Source: DASUKM01 sp036278735 (GTDB taxonomy: Bacteria; Acidobacteriota; Vicinamibacteria; Vicinamibacterales; 2-12-FULL-66-21). Taken from it: a stretch of 64,000 nucleotides of DNA. Where the stretch lies: NCBI GenBank assembly GCA_036278735.1, contig DASUKM010000043.1:9296-73295 (forward strand), written 5' to 3'. The first letter of the stretch is position 1, and every line of letters starts with the position of its first letter. This document shows, in pieces, positions 32,866 to 41,130 of this stretch. The position numbers were made by a program, and so were the translations under genes. The notes below the pieces were generated by a model, which had not been told where the DNA came from, searched no databases, and worked only from the letters and a program-made list of their open reading frames with translations.

Positions 32866-34014
32866 ATGAAACGCATCTACCTCTCTCCTCCGGATGTCGG
32901 TGTCGTCGAGCGCGACCTGCTGCTCGACGCGTTCGACTCGAACTGGATCGCACCGCTCGGGCCGCATGTCGATGCCTTCGAGAAGGAGTTCGCGGCCGCG
33001 ATTGGCGTTCCATACGCCGTCGCGCTCTCGAGCGGCACCGCCGCGCTGCACCTCGGCCTCCAGATCCTCGGCGTCGAGCCGGGAGACGACGTGATCACCT
33101 CGACGCTGACGTTCGCCGCGACCGCCAACGCCATCACCTACGTCGGCGCCCGGCCGGTCTTCATCGACGTCTCGCCTGAAACGTGGACGCTCGATCCGGA
33201 CCTGTTGGAGGAGGAACTCGAAGCGCGCCGGCGTCGAAACCAGCAGGCGACAGCGGTCCTTACGGTTGACCTCTACGGCCAGGCCGCCGACTATCGCAGG
33301 ATTTCCGCCATCTGCGCCCAGTACGGCGTGCCCGTCATCGAAGACGCCGCCGAGGCGCTCGGGGCATCGTATGGCGAGCGCAAGGCCGGCGCCTTCGGCG
33401 AGTGCGCCGCCTTCTCGTTCAACGGCAACAAGATCATCACGACGAGCGGCGGCGGCATGCTCGTCTCCCATCGCCGCGAGATCGTCGATCGCGCGCGGCA
33501 CCTGTCGACCCAGGCGCGCGAGCCGGCGCCCCACTATCAGCACGTGGACATCGGCTACAACTACCGCATGAGCAACCTGCTGGCGGCGGTCGGACGCGGG
33601 CAGTTGCACGGACTCGACGCGAAGGTGGCGCGGCGCCGCGCCATCAACCAGGCCTACAGGTCCTCGATGGCCGACTGGCCGGGCGTGGAGTTCATGCCCG
33701 AGGCGCCATACGGGCGGTCGAATGGCTGGCTGACGTGCGCCACGATCGATCCGGGCTCCTTCGGCGCGACCCGCGATGACGTGCGGCTGCATCTCGAGAG
33801 CCTCGACATCGAAGCGCGCCCCGTCTGGAAGCCGATGCACCTGCAGCCGGTGTTCCGCGGCTGCGACGTCCGCGGCGGCGAGGTCGCCGCGCACCTGTTC
33901 GAGCACGGCCTCTGTCTCCCGAGCGGATCGTCGCTGACCGACAGCGATCAGGCCATGGTCGTTGCGGCGGTTGGGGAAGTCAGGGCTAAAGCCCTGACCC
34001 ACAGCCGGGTCTAG
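32866..34014 (+). CDS. pglE: DegT/DnrJ/EryC1/StrS sugar aminotransferase (PglE-like) with a repeat-derived tail
   Basis: The 382-residue PLP enzyme starts RIYLSPPDVG and has the family motifs LSSGTAALHLGLQILGV, TFAATANAITYVGARPVF, VIEDAAEALGASY and the Schiff-base Lys in FSFNGNKIITTSGGGML. It should aminate C4 of the UDP-4-keto-6-deoxy sugar made by the dehydratase downstream. The last 12 or so residues (VRAKALTHSRV) are encoded by a REP-like palindrome at 33979-33998 and the flanking repeat, so the natural C-terminus has been replaced or extended by repeat sequence. Confidence 0.92.
   Translation: MKRIYLSPPDVGVVERDLLLDAFDSNWIAPLGPHVDAFEKEFAAAIGVPYAVALSSGTAALHLGLQILGVEPGDDVITSTLTFAATANAITYVGARPVFIDVSPETWTLDPDLLEEELEARRRRNQQATAVLTVDLYGQAADYRRISAICAQYGVPVIEDAAEALGASYGERKAGAFGECAAFSFNGNKIITTSGGGMLVSHRREIVDRARHLSTQAREPAPHYQHVDIGYNYRMSNLLAAVGRGQLHGLDAKVARRRAINQAYRSSMADWPGVEFMPEAPYGRSNGWLTCATIDPGSFGATRDDVRLHLESLDIEARPVWKPMHLQPVFRGCDVRGGEVAAHLFEHGLCLPSGSSLTDSDQAMVVAAVGEVRAKALTHSRV
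33979..33998. repeat. REP-like palindrome inside the 3' end of the aminotransferase gene
   Basis: GTCAGGGCTAAAGCCCTGAC, an 8-bp stem with a 4-base loop, followed by CCCACA. It lies in coding sequence and supplies part of the C-terminal tail. Confidence 0.85.
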
Positions 34015-34030
34015 GGGATCGACGCCGATC

Positions 34031-34114
34031 GCCGGGTCTAAAAGACCCGGGCCTACACCCATCGCCGGGTCTGAAGACCCGGCCTACACCGATCGCCGGG
34101 TCTAAAGACCCGGC
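34031..34114. repeat. Three tandem GCCGGGTC hairpins before pglF
   Basis: Three copies of a 31-base unit at 34031-34052, 34064-34083 and 34095-34114, each with arms GCCGGGTC and GACCCGGC and followed by CTACA. A half copy lies at 34004-34012. They fill the space between the aminotransferase stop and the dehydratase start. A single inverted-loop copy occurs at 36313-36332. Confidence 0.9.
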
Positions 34115-34125
34115 CTACAAACAAG

Positions 34126-36306
34126 ATGAAGCACAAGCTGAAGAACGGACTGTTCAAGTTCCGGCGCGTATTCTCGATCGGGTCGCAGATCCTGATGATC
34201 GTGGCGGCGAACCGGATCGCGTTCTCGCTGCGCTTCGACGGCCCCTTGCCCGAATGGGCGGCGCTGGCTTTCTGGCAGATGCTGCCGTGGCTGGTCGTCA
34301 TCCGCGGCCTGACGTTCGTCCCGTTCCGCCTGTATGAAGGGCTCTGGCGCTACACGAGCATCTACGACCTGCGCGCGATCACGGCCGCCATCACGACGAG
34401 CAGCGTGCTCTTCTACGCTCTCGTGCGTAGCCCGCTCGGCCCCGCCGTGTATCCCCGCTCCGTCTTCATCACCGACGCCGTCCTGCTGCTCCTCATGCTC
34501 GGCGGCGTGCGCCTCACCCGCCGCATCGTCGCCGAGTTCTCGACCGGCCGCGGCGGCAAGCGCGTCCTGATCTTCGGCGCCGGCGATGCCGGCGAGCTGG
34601 TCGTCCGCGACATGAAGTCGAACCCGTCCTACGGCTACACGCCGGTCGGCTTCGTGGACGATGACGTCAGAAAGGTGGGGCGGCGCATCCACGGCGTCCC
34701 CGTGCTCGGCACCCGCGACGACCTCGCGAAGATCCTCGCCGAGCACCGGCCCGAGGAAGTCCTCATCGCGATCCCCGGCGCCGAGCCCGCGAACATGCGG
34801 CAGATCGTCCGCGCGCTCGAGTCCTTCAAGATTCCGATCAAGACGCTGCCGCGGCTGCTCGACATCATCGACGGCAAGGTCGGCCTCGGCGAGATTCGCA
34901 GCCTGTCTGTCGAAGACCTGCTGTCGCGCGCGCCCGTCGGCCTCGACCAGGCGCCCGTGCGCCAGTTGATCCGCGGCCGCCGCGTGATGGTGACCGGCGC
35001 CGGCGGCTCGATCGGCTCCGAACTGTGCCGCCAGATCGCGAGGCTCCACCCCGCCTCGCTCGTGATGTTCGAACGCTACGAGAACAGCCTGCACGCCATC
35101 CGGATCGAGCTGGAAGACGAGCACCGCGGCTTCAACCTGCACCCCGTCGTCGGCGACGTGGCCGATACGGTGTGCGTCGGCGGCGTGATGCAGCGGTTCC
35201 AGCCCGAGATCGTGTTCCACGCGGCCGCCCACAAGCACGTGCCGCTGATGGAAGAGAACCCCTGCGAGGCGATCAAGAACAACGTGCGCGGCACCCGGCT
35301 GCTCGCGCAGGCAGCCGAATTCTACGGCGTCGATCGCTTCATCTTCATCTCGACCGACAAGGCCGTGAACCCGACGAGCGTGATGGGCGGCTCGAAGCGC
35401 CTCGCGGAACTGGTGCTCCAGACGCAGGCGATTGGCAGCGGCACCTCCTTTTCGGTCGTCCGGTTCGGCAACGTCCTCGGCAGCAACGGCAGCGTCGTCC
35501 CGCGATTCCTGGATCAAATCAAGCACGGCGGCCCGGTGACGATCACGCATCCGGAGATGCGGCGCTTCTTCATGCTGATCCCCGAGGCCGTGCAGCTCGT
35601 GATGCACGCGGCCGCGCAGGCCGAAAGCGGCACGACGTACGTGCTCGAGATGGGAGAGCAGGTGAAGCTGCTCGACATGGCGCGCGACCTGATCCGCCTC
35701 TCGGGCTTCGTCCCCGAGGAAGAGATCCCGATCTCGTTCATCGGCCTGCGGCCGGGCGAAAAGCTCTACGAGGAACTGGTCGGCCGCGATGAAGACGTCG
35801 GGCCGTCTGCCATCGAGAAGATCCTGCGCGTGACGAGCCGCACGAAGCCGAATCCGGATCTGTTCGTGAACATCGACGCGATCGAATCGTTCGCCGCGCA
35901 GGGAGACTCCGACGTGGTCCGCATGATGCTGAAGGACCTCATTCCGGAGTTCGACGCGGAGCCTGCCGAACGCCCCGCCGCGCCTGCGGAGCGGACGCCG
36001 ATGTCCACCGCGGTGCCTGCTGAGGCCGGGGACGCGCAGTATCAGCTCTGCCCGAGCTGCTCGGGCGCCCACGTCCGCCGATCGAGAACGAAGGGGATCG
36101 TGGAGCGCGTGAAGCGGGAGTTCTCGGAGGAGCGCGTGTTCCGCTGCGACGCGTGCGGCTGGCGCGGCTGGCTGATGCCGCTCGTGTTCAGCGACGCCCA
36201 GGCCGCCGAGGTCGACGGCGAGCCCGACCTGTCGGTCGTCGATCGCTCGATCGGATCCCTCCTCGGCGTCGCGCGCCAGGCGTTCTCGCCGCGCCATCTC
36301 AATTAG
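34126..36306 (+). CDS. pglF: UDP-sugar 4,6-dehydratase (PglF/WbpM-like) with C-terminal zinc ribbon
   Basis: The 726-residue protein has four N-terminal TM helices (about residues 15-135), a first Rossmann domain (VLIFGAGDAGELV) and the long-type SDR catalytic domain beginning VMVTGAGGSIGSELCRQ near residue 287. The motif FISTDKAVNPTSVMGGSKR marks the 4,6-dehydratase active site. By family it converts UDP-GlcNAc to the 4-keto-6-deoxy sugar that PglE and PglD process. Unusually, an extra C-terminal module carries CPSC (Cys642, Cys645) and CDAC (Cys674, Cys677) around a basic RSRTKGIVERVKREF segment, a zinc ribbon absent from typical PglF. No clear ribosome binding site precedes the ATG. Confidence 0.93.
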   Translation: MKHKLKNGLFKFRRVFSIGSQILMIVAANRIAFSLRFDGPLPEWAALAFWQMLPWLVVIRGLTFVPFRLYEGLWRYTSIYDLRAITAAITTSSVLFYALVRSPLGPAVYPRSVFITDAVLLLLMLGGVRLTRRIVAEFSTGRGGKRVLIFGAGDAGELVVRDMKSNPSYGYTPVGFVDDDVRKVGRRIHGVPVLGTRDDLAKILAEHRPEEVLIAIPGAEPANMRQIVRALESFKIPIKTLPRLLDIIDGKVGLGEIRSLSVEDLLSRAPVGLDQAPVRQLIRGRRVMVTGAGGSIGSELCRQIARLHPASLVMFERYENSLHAIRIELEDEHRGFNLHPVVGDVADTVCVGGVMQRFQPEIVFHAAAHKHVPLMEENPCEAIKNNVRGTRLLAQAAEFYGVDRFIFISTDKAVNPTSVMGGSKRLAELVLQTQAIGSGTSFSVVRFGNVLGSNGSVVPRFLDQIKHGGPVTITHPEMRRFFMLIPEAVQLVMHAAAQAESGTTYVLEMGEQVKLLDMARDLIRLSGFVPEEEIPISFIGLRPGEKLYEELVGRDEDVGPSAIEKILRVTSRTKPNPDLFVNIDAIESFAAQGDSDVVRMMLKDLIPEFDAEPAERPAAPAERTPMSTAVPAEAGDAQYQLCPSCSGAHVRRSRTKGIVERVKREFSEERVFRCDACGWRGWLMPLVFSDAQAAEVDGEPDLSVVDRSIGSLLGVARQAFSPRHLN

Positions 36307-36312
36307 CAGTAG

Positions 36313-36332
36313 GCCGGGTCTTTAGACCCGGC
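36313..36332. repeat. Single GCCGGGTC palindrome after pglF
   Basis: GCCGGGTCTTTAGACCCGGC, an 8-bp stem with TTTA loop. It is followed by three CCCAAAG heptamers (36336-36356) that run up to the next start codon. Confidence 0.88.
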
Positions 36333-36335
36333 GTT

Positions 36336-36356
36336 CCCAAAGCCCAAAGCCCAAAG
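36336..36356. repeat. CCCAAAG heptamer array
   Basis: Three perfect 7-base units immediately before the GTG start of the second ligase gene. The same unit in inverse orientation occurs at 39820-39847. Confidence 0.85.
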
Positions 36357-36360
36357 CCTC

Positions 36361-37812
36361 GTGACAGCGCTCCCGTCTTCCGTCTCCGTGATCGCGGCGC
36401 CGCGCGCGCGGGACCAGCGCGCGCTGACGGCGCTGCGATACGGCACGATCGCGACGGCGGCGTGGGGCGTGTTCGCCTTCGGCGGCGTGTATCCCTGGGC
36501 GTATTGGCCGCTCGCCGGCGCGGCGCTCGTCTGCGGCATCGCGGGTCTGGCGTGGCGGCCCACCGCGAGCGTCGAGACCTCGAGCGTCCAAACGAAGGCC
36601 GCCTGCGCGCTGCTCGTCGCCGCGATCGCCGTGCAGCTCGTGCCGCTGCCGATCGCGTGGCTTCGCACGGCGAGCCCGGTCCGGCTGAGCCTGCTGCAGC
36701 AGCTCGACCCCGCGGTGGCCGCGAATCTGATCCGCGTTCACCCGCTGTCGATCTTTCCAGCCGGCACGTGGACGGGCGTGGCGCTGCTCGCCTGCTTTCT
36801 CGTGCTGTTCCTGGGAACGTCGCGGCTGCTGGCGTGGACCGGCGCGCGCCGGTGGGTCGAGGCGCTGATCGTCGTCGGCGTGGTGCTGGCGCTGGTCGGC
36901 CTTGCGCAGAAGCCGTCGCACTCGGGAAAGATTTACGGCTTCTGGCTGCCGGAAAGCGGCCGGCATCCGTTCGGGCCGTTCGTGAACAGGAATCACTTCG
37001 CGGGCGCGATGCTGCTCGTCGTCCCGCTCACGCTGGCCCTGTTGTGCGCCGGCGTGTCCCGCATCGCCCGCGACACGCGCATCCGCAACTGGCGCGATCG
37101 CGTGCTGTGGCTCTCGTCGCCCGATGCCAATCGACTGCTGCTGATCGGCGCCGCCGCCGGCCTGATGACGTTGTCGCTCCTGATGACGATGTCGCGCTCG
37201 GGGATGGGGGCGCTGGCGTTGTCGCTCGCGGTGATTGCCTGGTTCGTGGTGCGCGGGCAGGCGAGCCGCGTCAGGAAGGCGACCGTCGGCGCGTATTTCG
37301 TGCTGCTGCTCGCGCTCACCGTGGGCTGGGTCGGGGCCGACGCGATCGTCGCGCGCTTCTCCAGCACCGACTGGGGTGAGTTCGACAATCGCCTGGGCGC
37401 GTGGCAGGACGCGCGCGACATCGTGGCGCGCTTTCCCATTGCGGGCACCGGCTACAACACGTACGGCACCGCGACGCTCATCTATCAACGCCACGATCTG
37501 ACGCAGCACTACGAGCAGGCGCACGACGACTACCTGCAGCTCGCCGCGGAAGGTGGCGTGCTCGTCTGCCTGCCCGCGCTGCTCCTCATCGTGCTGTTCG
37601 CGTCCGACGTGCGGCGCCGCTTCAAAGACGACGAAACCGGATCGACGGCCTGGTGGCTGCGCGTGGGCGCCGTGACGGCATTGCTCGCGATGGCGCTTCA
37701 GGAAACCGTCGAATTCAGCCTGCAGATGCCCGGCAACGCCGTGCTGTTCGCGATCGTCTGCGCCATTGCCGTGCACCGCGCGCCGGTACGCGCCGCGCGC
37801 TCCGCGTCGTGA
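36361..37812 (+). CDS. O-antigen ligase/polymerase family membrane protein, copy 2
   Basis: The 483-residue protein has about 12 hydrophobic segments and the Wzy_C landmarks GTGYNTYGTATLIYQ and HDDYLQLAAEGGVLVC. GPFVNRNHFAGAMLL before the central loop is typical of the large O-antigen ligase family in exopolysaccharide loci. With a first such protein at 21350, one may polymerise and the other attach the finished chain, or they may act on different units. The GTG start lies directly against a heptamer array and has no visible ribosome binding site. Its stop overlaps the next GTG (GTGA). Confidence 0.85.
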   Translation: MTALPSSVSVIAAPRARDQRALTALRYGTIATAAWGVFAFGGVYPWAYWPLAGAALVCGIAGLAWRPTASVETSSVQTKAACALLVAAIAVQLVPLPIAWLRTASPVRLSLLQQLDPAVAANLIRVHPLSIFPAGTWTGVALLACFLVLFLGTSRLLAWTGARRWVEALIVVGVVLALVGLAQKPSHSGKIYGFWLPESGRHPFGPFVNRNHFAGAMLLVVPLTLALLCAGVSRIARDTRIRNWRDRVLWLSSPDANRLLLIGAAAGLMTLSLLMTMSRSGMGALALSLAVIAWFVVRGQASRVRKATVGAYFVLLLALTVGWVGADAIVARFSSTDWGEFDNRLGAWQDARDIVARFPIAGTGYNTYGTATLIYQRHDLTQHYEQAHDDYLQLAAEGGVLVCLPALLLIVLFASDVRRRFKDDETGSTAWWLRVGAVTALLAMALQETVEFSLQMPGNAVLFAIVCAIAVHRAPVRAARSAS

Positions 37813-39818
37813 AAATGTGCCATCGCTTTGCCGGGTCGGAAGATCGGGACCACAGGCCGGTGTTGATCGAAGCGCCCTTGCGGGTGGCCGCGAACGGGGC
37901 GCCCCGGTGGGCGCGCAGGCCGTCTTCCGTTGCTGCGCTGTTCGGCCGAGCACCCACTGGCGCGGTTCGCGGACAGGACCCGCCGCCGCGCTGGCCCTTC
38001 GGAACTGCCCAGCGCCGGCTCGCCGTGGCGATCGCCTGCATGCTGGCCGCCGCGTGCGCCGGGCGAGCACGGCTCCCCGGCCCGGCGCCGGCCCTGGCCA
38101 TAGCCCGCGGGGGGGCGAGTGCCTACACGATCTATCTGGCGCCCGACGCACCGGCCAGCGTCGTTGAGGCGGCAGCCGACCTGCACGACTACATCCAGCG
38201 GGCCACGAATGCGTCGCTGCCGGTGTCGCGCGCGGCTGCGCCCCCGTCGTCGCCGCTGATCGCGCTCGGGCAGAGCGCGGCGCTTTCCAACGCTGGAGTG
38301 AGCATCGCAGCGCTCGCGCCCGACGCCTACCGCATCGCGTCCCGCGGCGCGAACCTGTTCATCGCCGGGCCGGATTCGCCTTCGGGCGAGAAGCTGAAGA
38401 CCGGCGGCACGACGACGGGAACAGCCAACGGCGTCCACGCGTTTCTCGAACGTTTTGTAAACGTGCGTTGGCTGATGCCTGGACCGGACGGCGACGACGT
38501 GCCCAAGGTCAACGAGTTGTCGGTGCCGGCGATCGACATCAGCGAAGCACCGGCGTTCGGGTACCGCCAGGTGCCGTACGTGCAGAACGGCGACCGTGCC
38601 GTTGAGAAGTGGTTGCGCCGACAGAACATCGGATCATCCGTCCGGCTCTATCACGGGCATCACTGGACTGCAATCGAAGCGTCCGAGTATCAGCAGCATC
38701 CGGACTGGTTCGCGATGAAGAACGGCGTCCGGCCGCCGCCCGGCGTCTTGTACAAGCTAGAAACGACCAACCCTGGCCTCGTGCAGGCGTTCGCGGATCG
38801 GGCGATCGCGGCGTTCCGCAAGGACCCGAATCTCTATACCTTTTCGATTTCTCCGGCGGACGGCCGCGGCTGGAGCGACAGCCCCGAGAGCAAGGCGCTG
38901 TACGACACGAATCCGCACGGCGGGCTGTCGATCACCCCGCTGATCCTGAAGTTTTACAACGACGTCGCGGCGATCGTCGGGCGCGAGTTCCCGGATCGCC
39001 GATTGTGCGGGTACCTCTACCTGGATTACATGTTCCCGCCGTCGCACGGCATCCCGCCGCTCGCGCCGAACCTCTGTCTCGTGGTCGCGCCGCACATCGA
39101 CTACGGCTATCAGTTGTTCCGCGATCAGGAGCGGCAGGATTTTCAGAACGTGATGGCCGCCTGGGGACGCGCGGTGCCGCTGACGGCCTACTACGATCTG
39201 CCGTCGAGGATCATCGGCCAGATCCCGGCCCCGACGCCTGTTTCTGCCGACATCCTGCAGCTCGTGTTCGACACGGCGGCGAAGTCCGGGATGCAGGGGG
39301 TCTACGTGTACGGCGTCCCCGAATGGGGTTTCGGCGCCGCGACCAATTACGTGGAAGCCCAGCTCGCCTGGAATCCGTCGCAGGATGCGCACGCGCTGGT
39401 TACCGATTTCTTCACGCGCGCCTACGGCCCGGCCGCGGGGGCGTCCATGCAGGCGCTCAACGGCCGCCTCGAACAGGCGTTCCGCATTTTCTATCGCGCG
39501 CACGACGAAGCCGCGTATCGATTGACGACCGCCATGCTGCGCGAGATCTACGTTCCGATGCTGCCCGACATCGAGCGCACGTACGAGCAAGCACTGTCGC
39601 AGTGTACGGAGCCCTCTCAGCGCGCGCGGCTGGAGATGTACGGGCGCGACCTGATCCTGCTGCACTGGGATCTTCGCCGCCTCGCGCTGATCCCCGACAC
39701 GCCGTCACCGTTCGCCCGCACGAATGGGCAGATCACCGGCCTGCTGAAGCAGTGGAACCACGACCTCGCGACCTCGCCGGAGGATCGCAAGGCGGCGGTT
39801 GAGGCGCTCGCGAAGTAG
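37809..39818 (+). CDS. DUF4838-type glycoside hydrolase-like protein
   Basis: The 669-residue frame contains a hydrophobic segment (RLAVAIACMLAAACAG, about residues 70-85) that could be a late signal sequence or lipobox, then an alpha-glucuronidase-like N-terminal beta domain (VVEAAADLHDYIQRATNASLPV, with KTGGTTTGTANGVHAFLER) and the DUF4838 core (WFAMKNG, PADGRGW, GYLYLDYMFPPSHGI, VYVYGVPEWGFGAATNYVE). DUF4838 proteins are related to GH67-type enzymes; no activity is proven here. The GTG at 37809 overlaps the ligase stop, but the unusual 70 residues before the hydrophobic stretch make a later start possible. Confidence 0.75.
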   Translation: MKMCHRFAGSEDRDHRPVLIEAPLRVAANGAPRWARRPSSVAALFGRAPTGAVRGQDPPPRWPFGTAQRRLAVAIACMLAAACAGRARLPGPAPALAIARGGASAYTIYLAPDAPASVVEAAADLHDYIQRATNASLPVSRAAAPPSSPLIALGQSAALSNAGVSIAALAPDAYRIASRGANLFIAGPDSPSGEKLKTGGTTTGTANGVHAFLERFVNVRWLMPGPDGDDVPKVNELSVPAIDISEAPAFGYRQVPYVQNGDRAVEKWLRRQNIGSSVRLYHGHHWTAIEASEYQQHPDWFAMKNGVRPPPGVLYKLETTNPGLVQAFADRAIAAFRKDPNLYTFSISPADGRGWSDSPESKALYDTNPHGGLSITPLILKFYNDVAAIVGREFPDRRLCGYLYLDYMFPPSHGIPPLAPNLCLVVAPHIDYGYQLFRDQERQDFQNVMAAWGRAVPLTAYYDLPSRIIGQIPAPTPVSADILQLVFDTAAKSGMQGVYVYGVPEWGFGAATNYVEAQLAWNPSQDAHALVTDFFTRAYGPAAGASMQALNGRLEQAFRIFYRAHDEAAYRLTTAMLREIYVPMLPDIERTYEQALSQCTEPSQRARLEMYGRDLILLHWDLRRLALIPDTPSPFARTNGQITGLLKQWNHDLATSPEDRKAAVEALAK

Positions 39819-39819
39819 G

Positions 39820-39847
39820 CTTTGGGCTTTGGGCTTTAGGCTTTAGG
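39820..39847. repeat. CTTTGGG/CTTTAGG heptamer array
   Basis: Four 7-base units starting within 2 bases of the DUF4838 stop codon, inverse in orientation to the array at 36336-36356. Confidence 0.85.
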
Positions 39848-39862
39848 AAGGCGCCGGAGTGG

Positions 39863-39883
39863 GTCAGCCCTTTATGGGCTGAC
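39863..39883. repeat. REP-like palindrome before the second 2-epimerase gene
   Basis: Arms GTCAGCCC and GGGCTGAC flank TTTAT; it ends 8 bases before the ATG at 39892, where a ribosome binding site would be expected. Confidence 0.85.
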
Positions 39884-39891
39884 AGGTCCTC

Positions 39892-40974
39892 ATGCACATC
39901 ATGCACGTCGTCGGCGCGCGGCCCGCCTTCATGAAGGTGGCGGCCGTGCTGCACGAACTGCGGAAGTCGCGGCGCGCCAGGCAGACGCTCGTCCACACCG
40001 GGGAGTGGTTCGCGCGCACGCCGGCCGACCTGTTCCTGCAGGAGCTGGGGGTGCGCCGCGCCGACGTGCACCTCGGCGTCGGAATGGAATCGAGCGCCGG
40101 CCAGATCGCGGGGACCATGCTGAGGCTCGAGCAGCACCTCGTCGACCTGAAGCCTGACCTCGTGCTCGTGTACGGCGACGGCAACGCGACGATCGCGGCG
40201 GCCCTCACCGCCACGAAGCTCGGGATCGACGTCGGCCACGTCGAGGCGGGTCTCCGCTCGCGCGACCGCCGCATGCCGCAGGAAATCAACCGCGTCCTGG
40301 TCGATCGGATGGCGACGTGGCTGTTCACGCCGTCCAACGACGCCGACGAGAACCTGCTCGCGGAGGGAGCCGACCCGGCGGCCATCAAACTGGTCGGCAA
40401 CGTCATGATCGACACGCTGGTGCGGCTCATGCCGCAGGCGAATCCCGACCCGCTGCTCCAGGTGTTCGGCTTGATGAACAGCAAGGGGCCGGCTCCTTAT
40501 GCCGTGGCCACGCTGCACAAGCCATTGACCGCCGAAGGGGAGGCGCGGTTCGAGGCGACGCTCGACGCGCTGACCGAGATCACGCGCGACGTGCCGGTGA
40601 TCTTTCCCGTCGATCCCGACACGCGCCGCCACATGAAGGATCATCACCTGCGTTTCTCGGGACTGCTCGTCACCGAGCCGCTCACGTACCTGCAGTTCCT
40701 CGGCCTCGAACGTCACGCGCGCGTCGTCATCACCGACTCGGGCGGCATCCAGGAAGAGACGACGTATCTGGGCGTGCCGTGCCTGACGGTGCGCGACGCG
40801 ACCGACCGCCCCGTCACCGTGTCGATGGGCACCAACGTCGTCGTCGGCGGGGATCCCGAGCACCTGAAGACGGGCGTCGCGCAGGCGGTGTCGGGCCGCG
40901 GCCCGCGCGGCAGCGTGCCGCCGCTCTGGGACGGCCGCGCCGCTGAGCGCATCGTCGGGATTTTGATGAATTGA
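39892..40974 (+). CDS. UDP-N-acetylglucosamine 2-epimerase paralogue with altered active site, copy 2
   Basis: The 360-residue protein is colinear with the copy at 27074 and keeps Asp96 (VYGDGNAT), Glu118 (VEAGLR) and His209 (ATLHKPLT). However, the residue equivalent to catalytic Glu131 of E. coli WecB is Gln130 (MPQEINR), QHYD is replaced by EWFA (residues 38-41), the HR of the TxHR motif is HK, and the His of FPIHPRTR is Asp241 (FPVDPDTR). The reading frame is intact and high-GC, so it is not simply decaying. It may have a different substrate, a regulatory role or no epimerase activity. Palindromes lie on both sides. Confidence 0.85.
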   Translation: MHIMHVVGARPAFMKVAAVLHELRKSRRARQTLVHTGEWFARTPADLFLQELGVRRADVHLGVGMESSAGQIAGTMLRLEQHLVDLKPDLVLVYGDGNATIAAALTATKLGIDVGHVEAGLRSRDRRMPQEINRVLVDRMATWLFTPSNDADENLLAEGADPAAIKLVGNVMIDTLVRLMPQANPDPLLQVFGLMNSKGPAPYAVATLHKPLTAEGEARFEATLDALTEITRDVPVIFPVDPDTRRHMKDHHLRFSGLLVTEPLTYLQFLGLERHARVVITDSGGIQEETTYLGVPCLTVRDATDRPVTVSMGTNVVVGGDPEHLKTGVAQAVSGRGPRGSVPPLWDGRAAERIVGILMN

Positions 40975-41012
40975 TCACAGATCCGGTGGGCCAGCCCACC
41001 CTGATCCTGTGG

Positions 41013-41033
41013 GTCAGCCCTTTATGGGCTGAC
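41013..41033. repeat. REP-like palindrome after the second 2-epimerase gene
   Basis: The same arms and loop as 39863-39883 (GTCAGCCC, TTTAT, GGGCTGAC), so the gene is bracketed by two near-identical hairpins. A partial GTCAGGGCCTAAAGCC follows at 41038. Confidence 0.85.
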
Positions 41034-41130
41034 CAGAGTCAGGGCCTAAAGCCGCGCACTGTCTGCAGCGCCGGCGCTTGACGGCCAGCCGCCCGATGGA
41101 GGACGATCGGAACAGGCACGGAGGAATGGC

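Noticed and set aside
34102..36297. A 731-codon open frame antisense to pglF
   Set aside because: High-GC coding sequence keeps antisense frames open; the product is rich in Arg, Ala, Asp and His with no recognisable domain, while the plus strand encodes a clear dehydratase.
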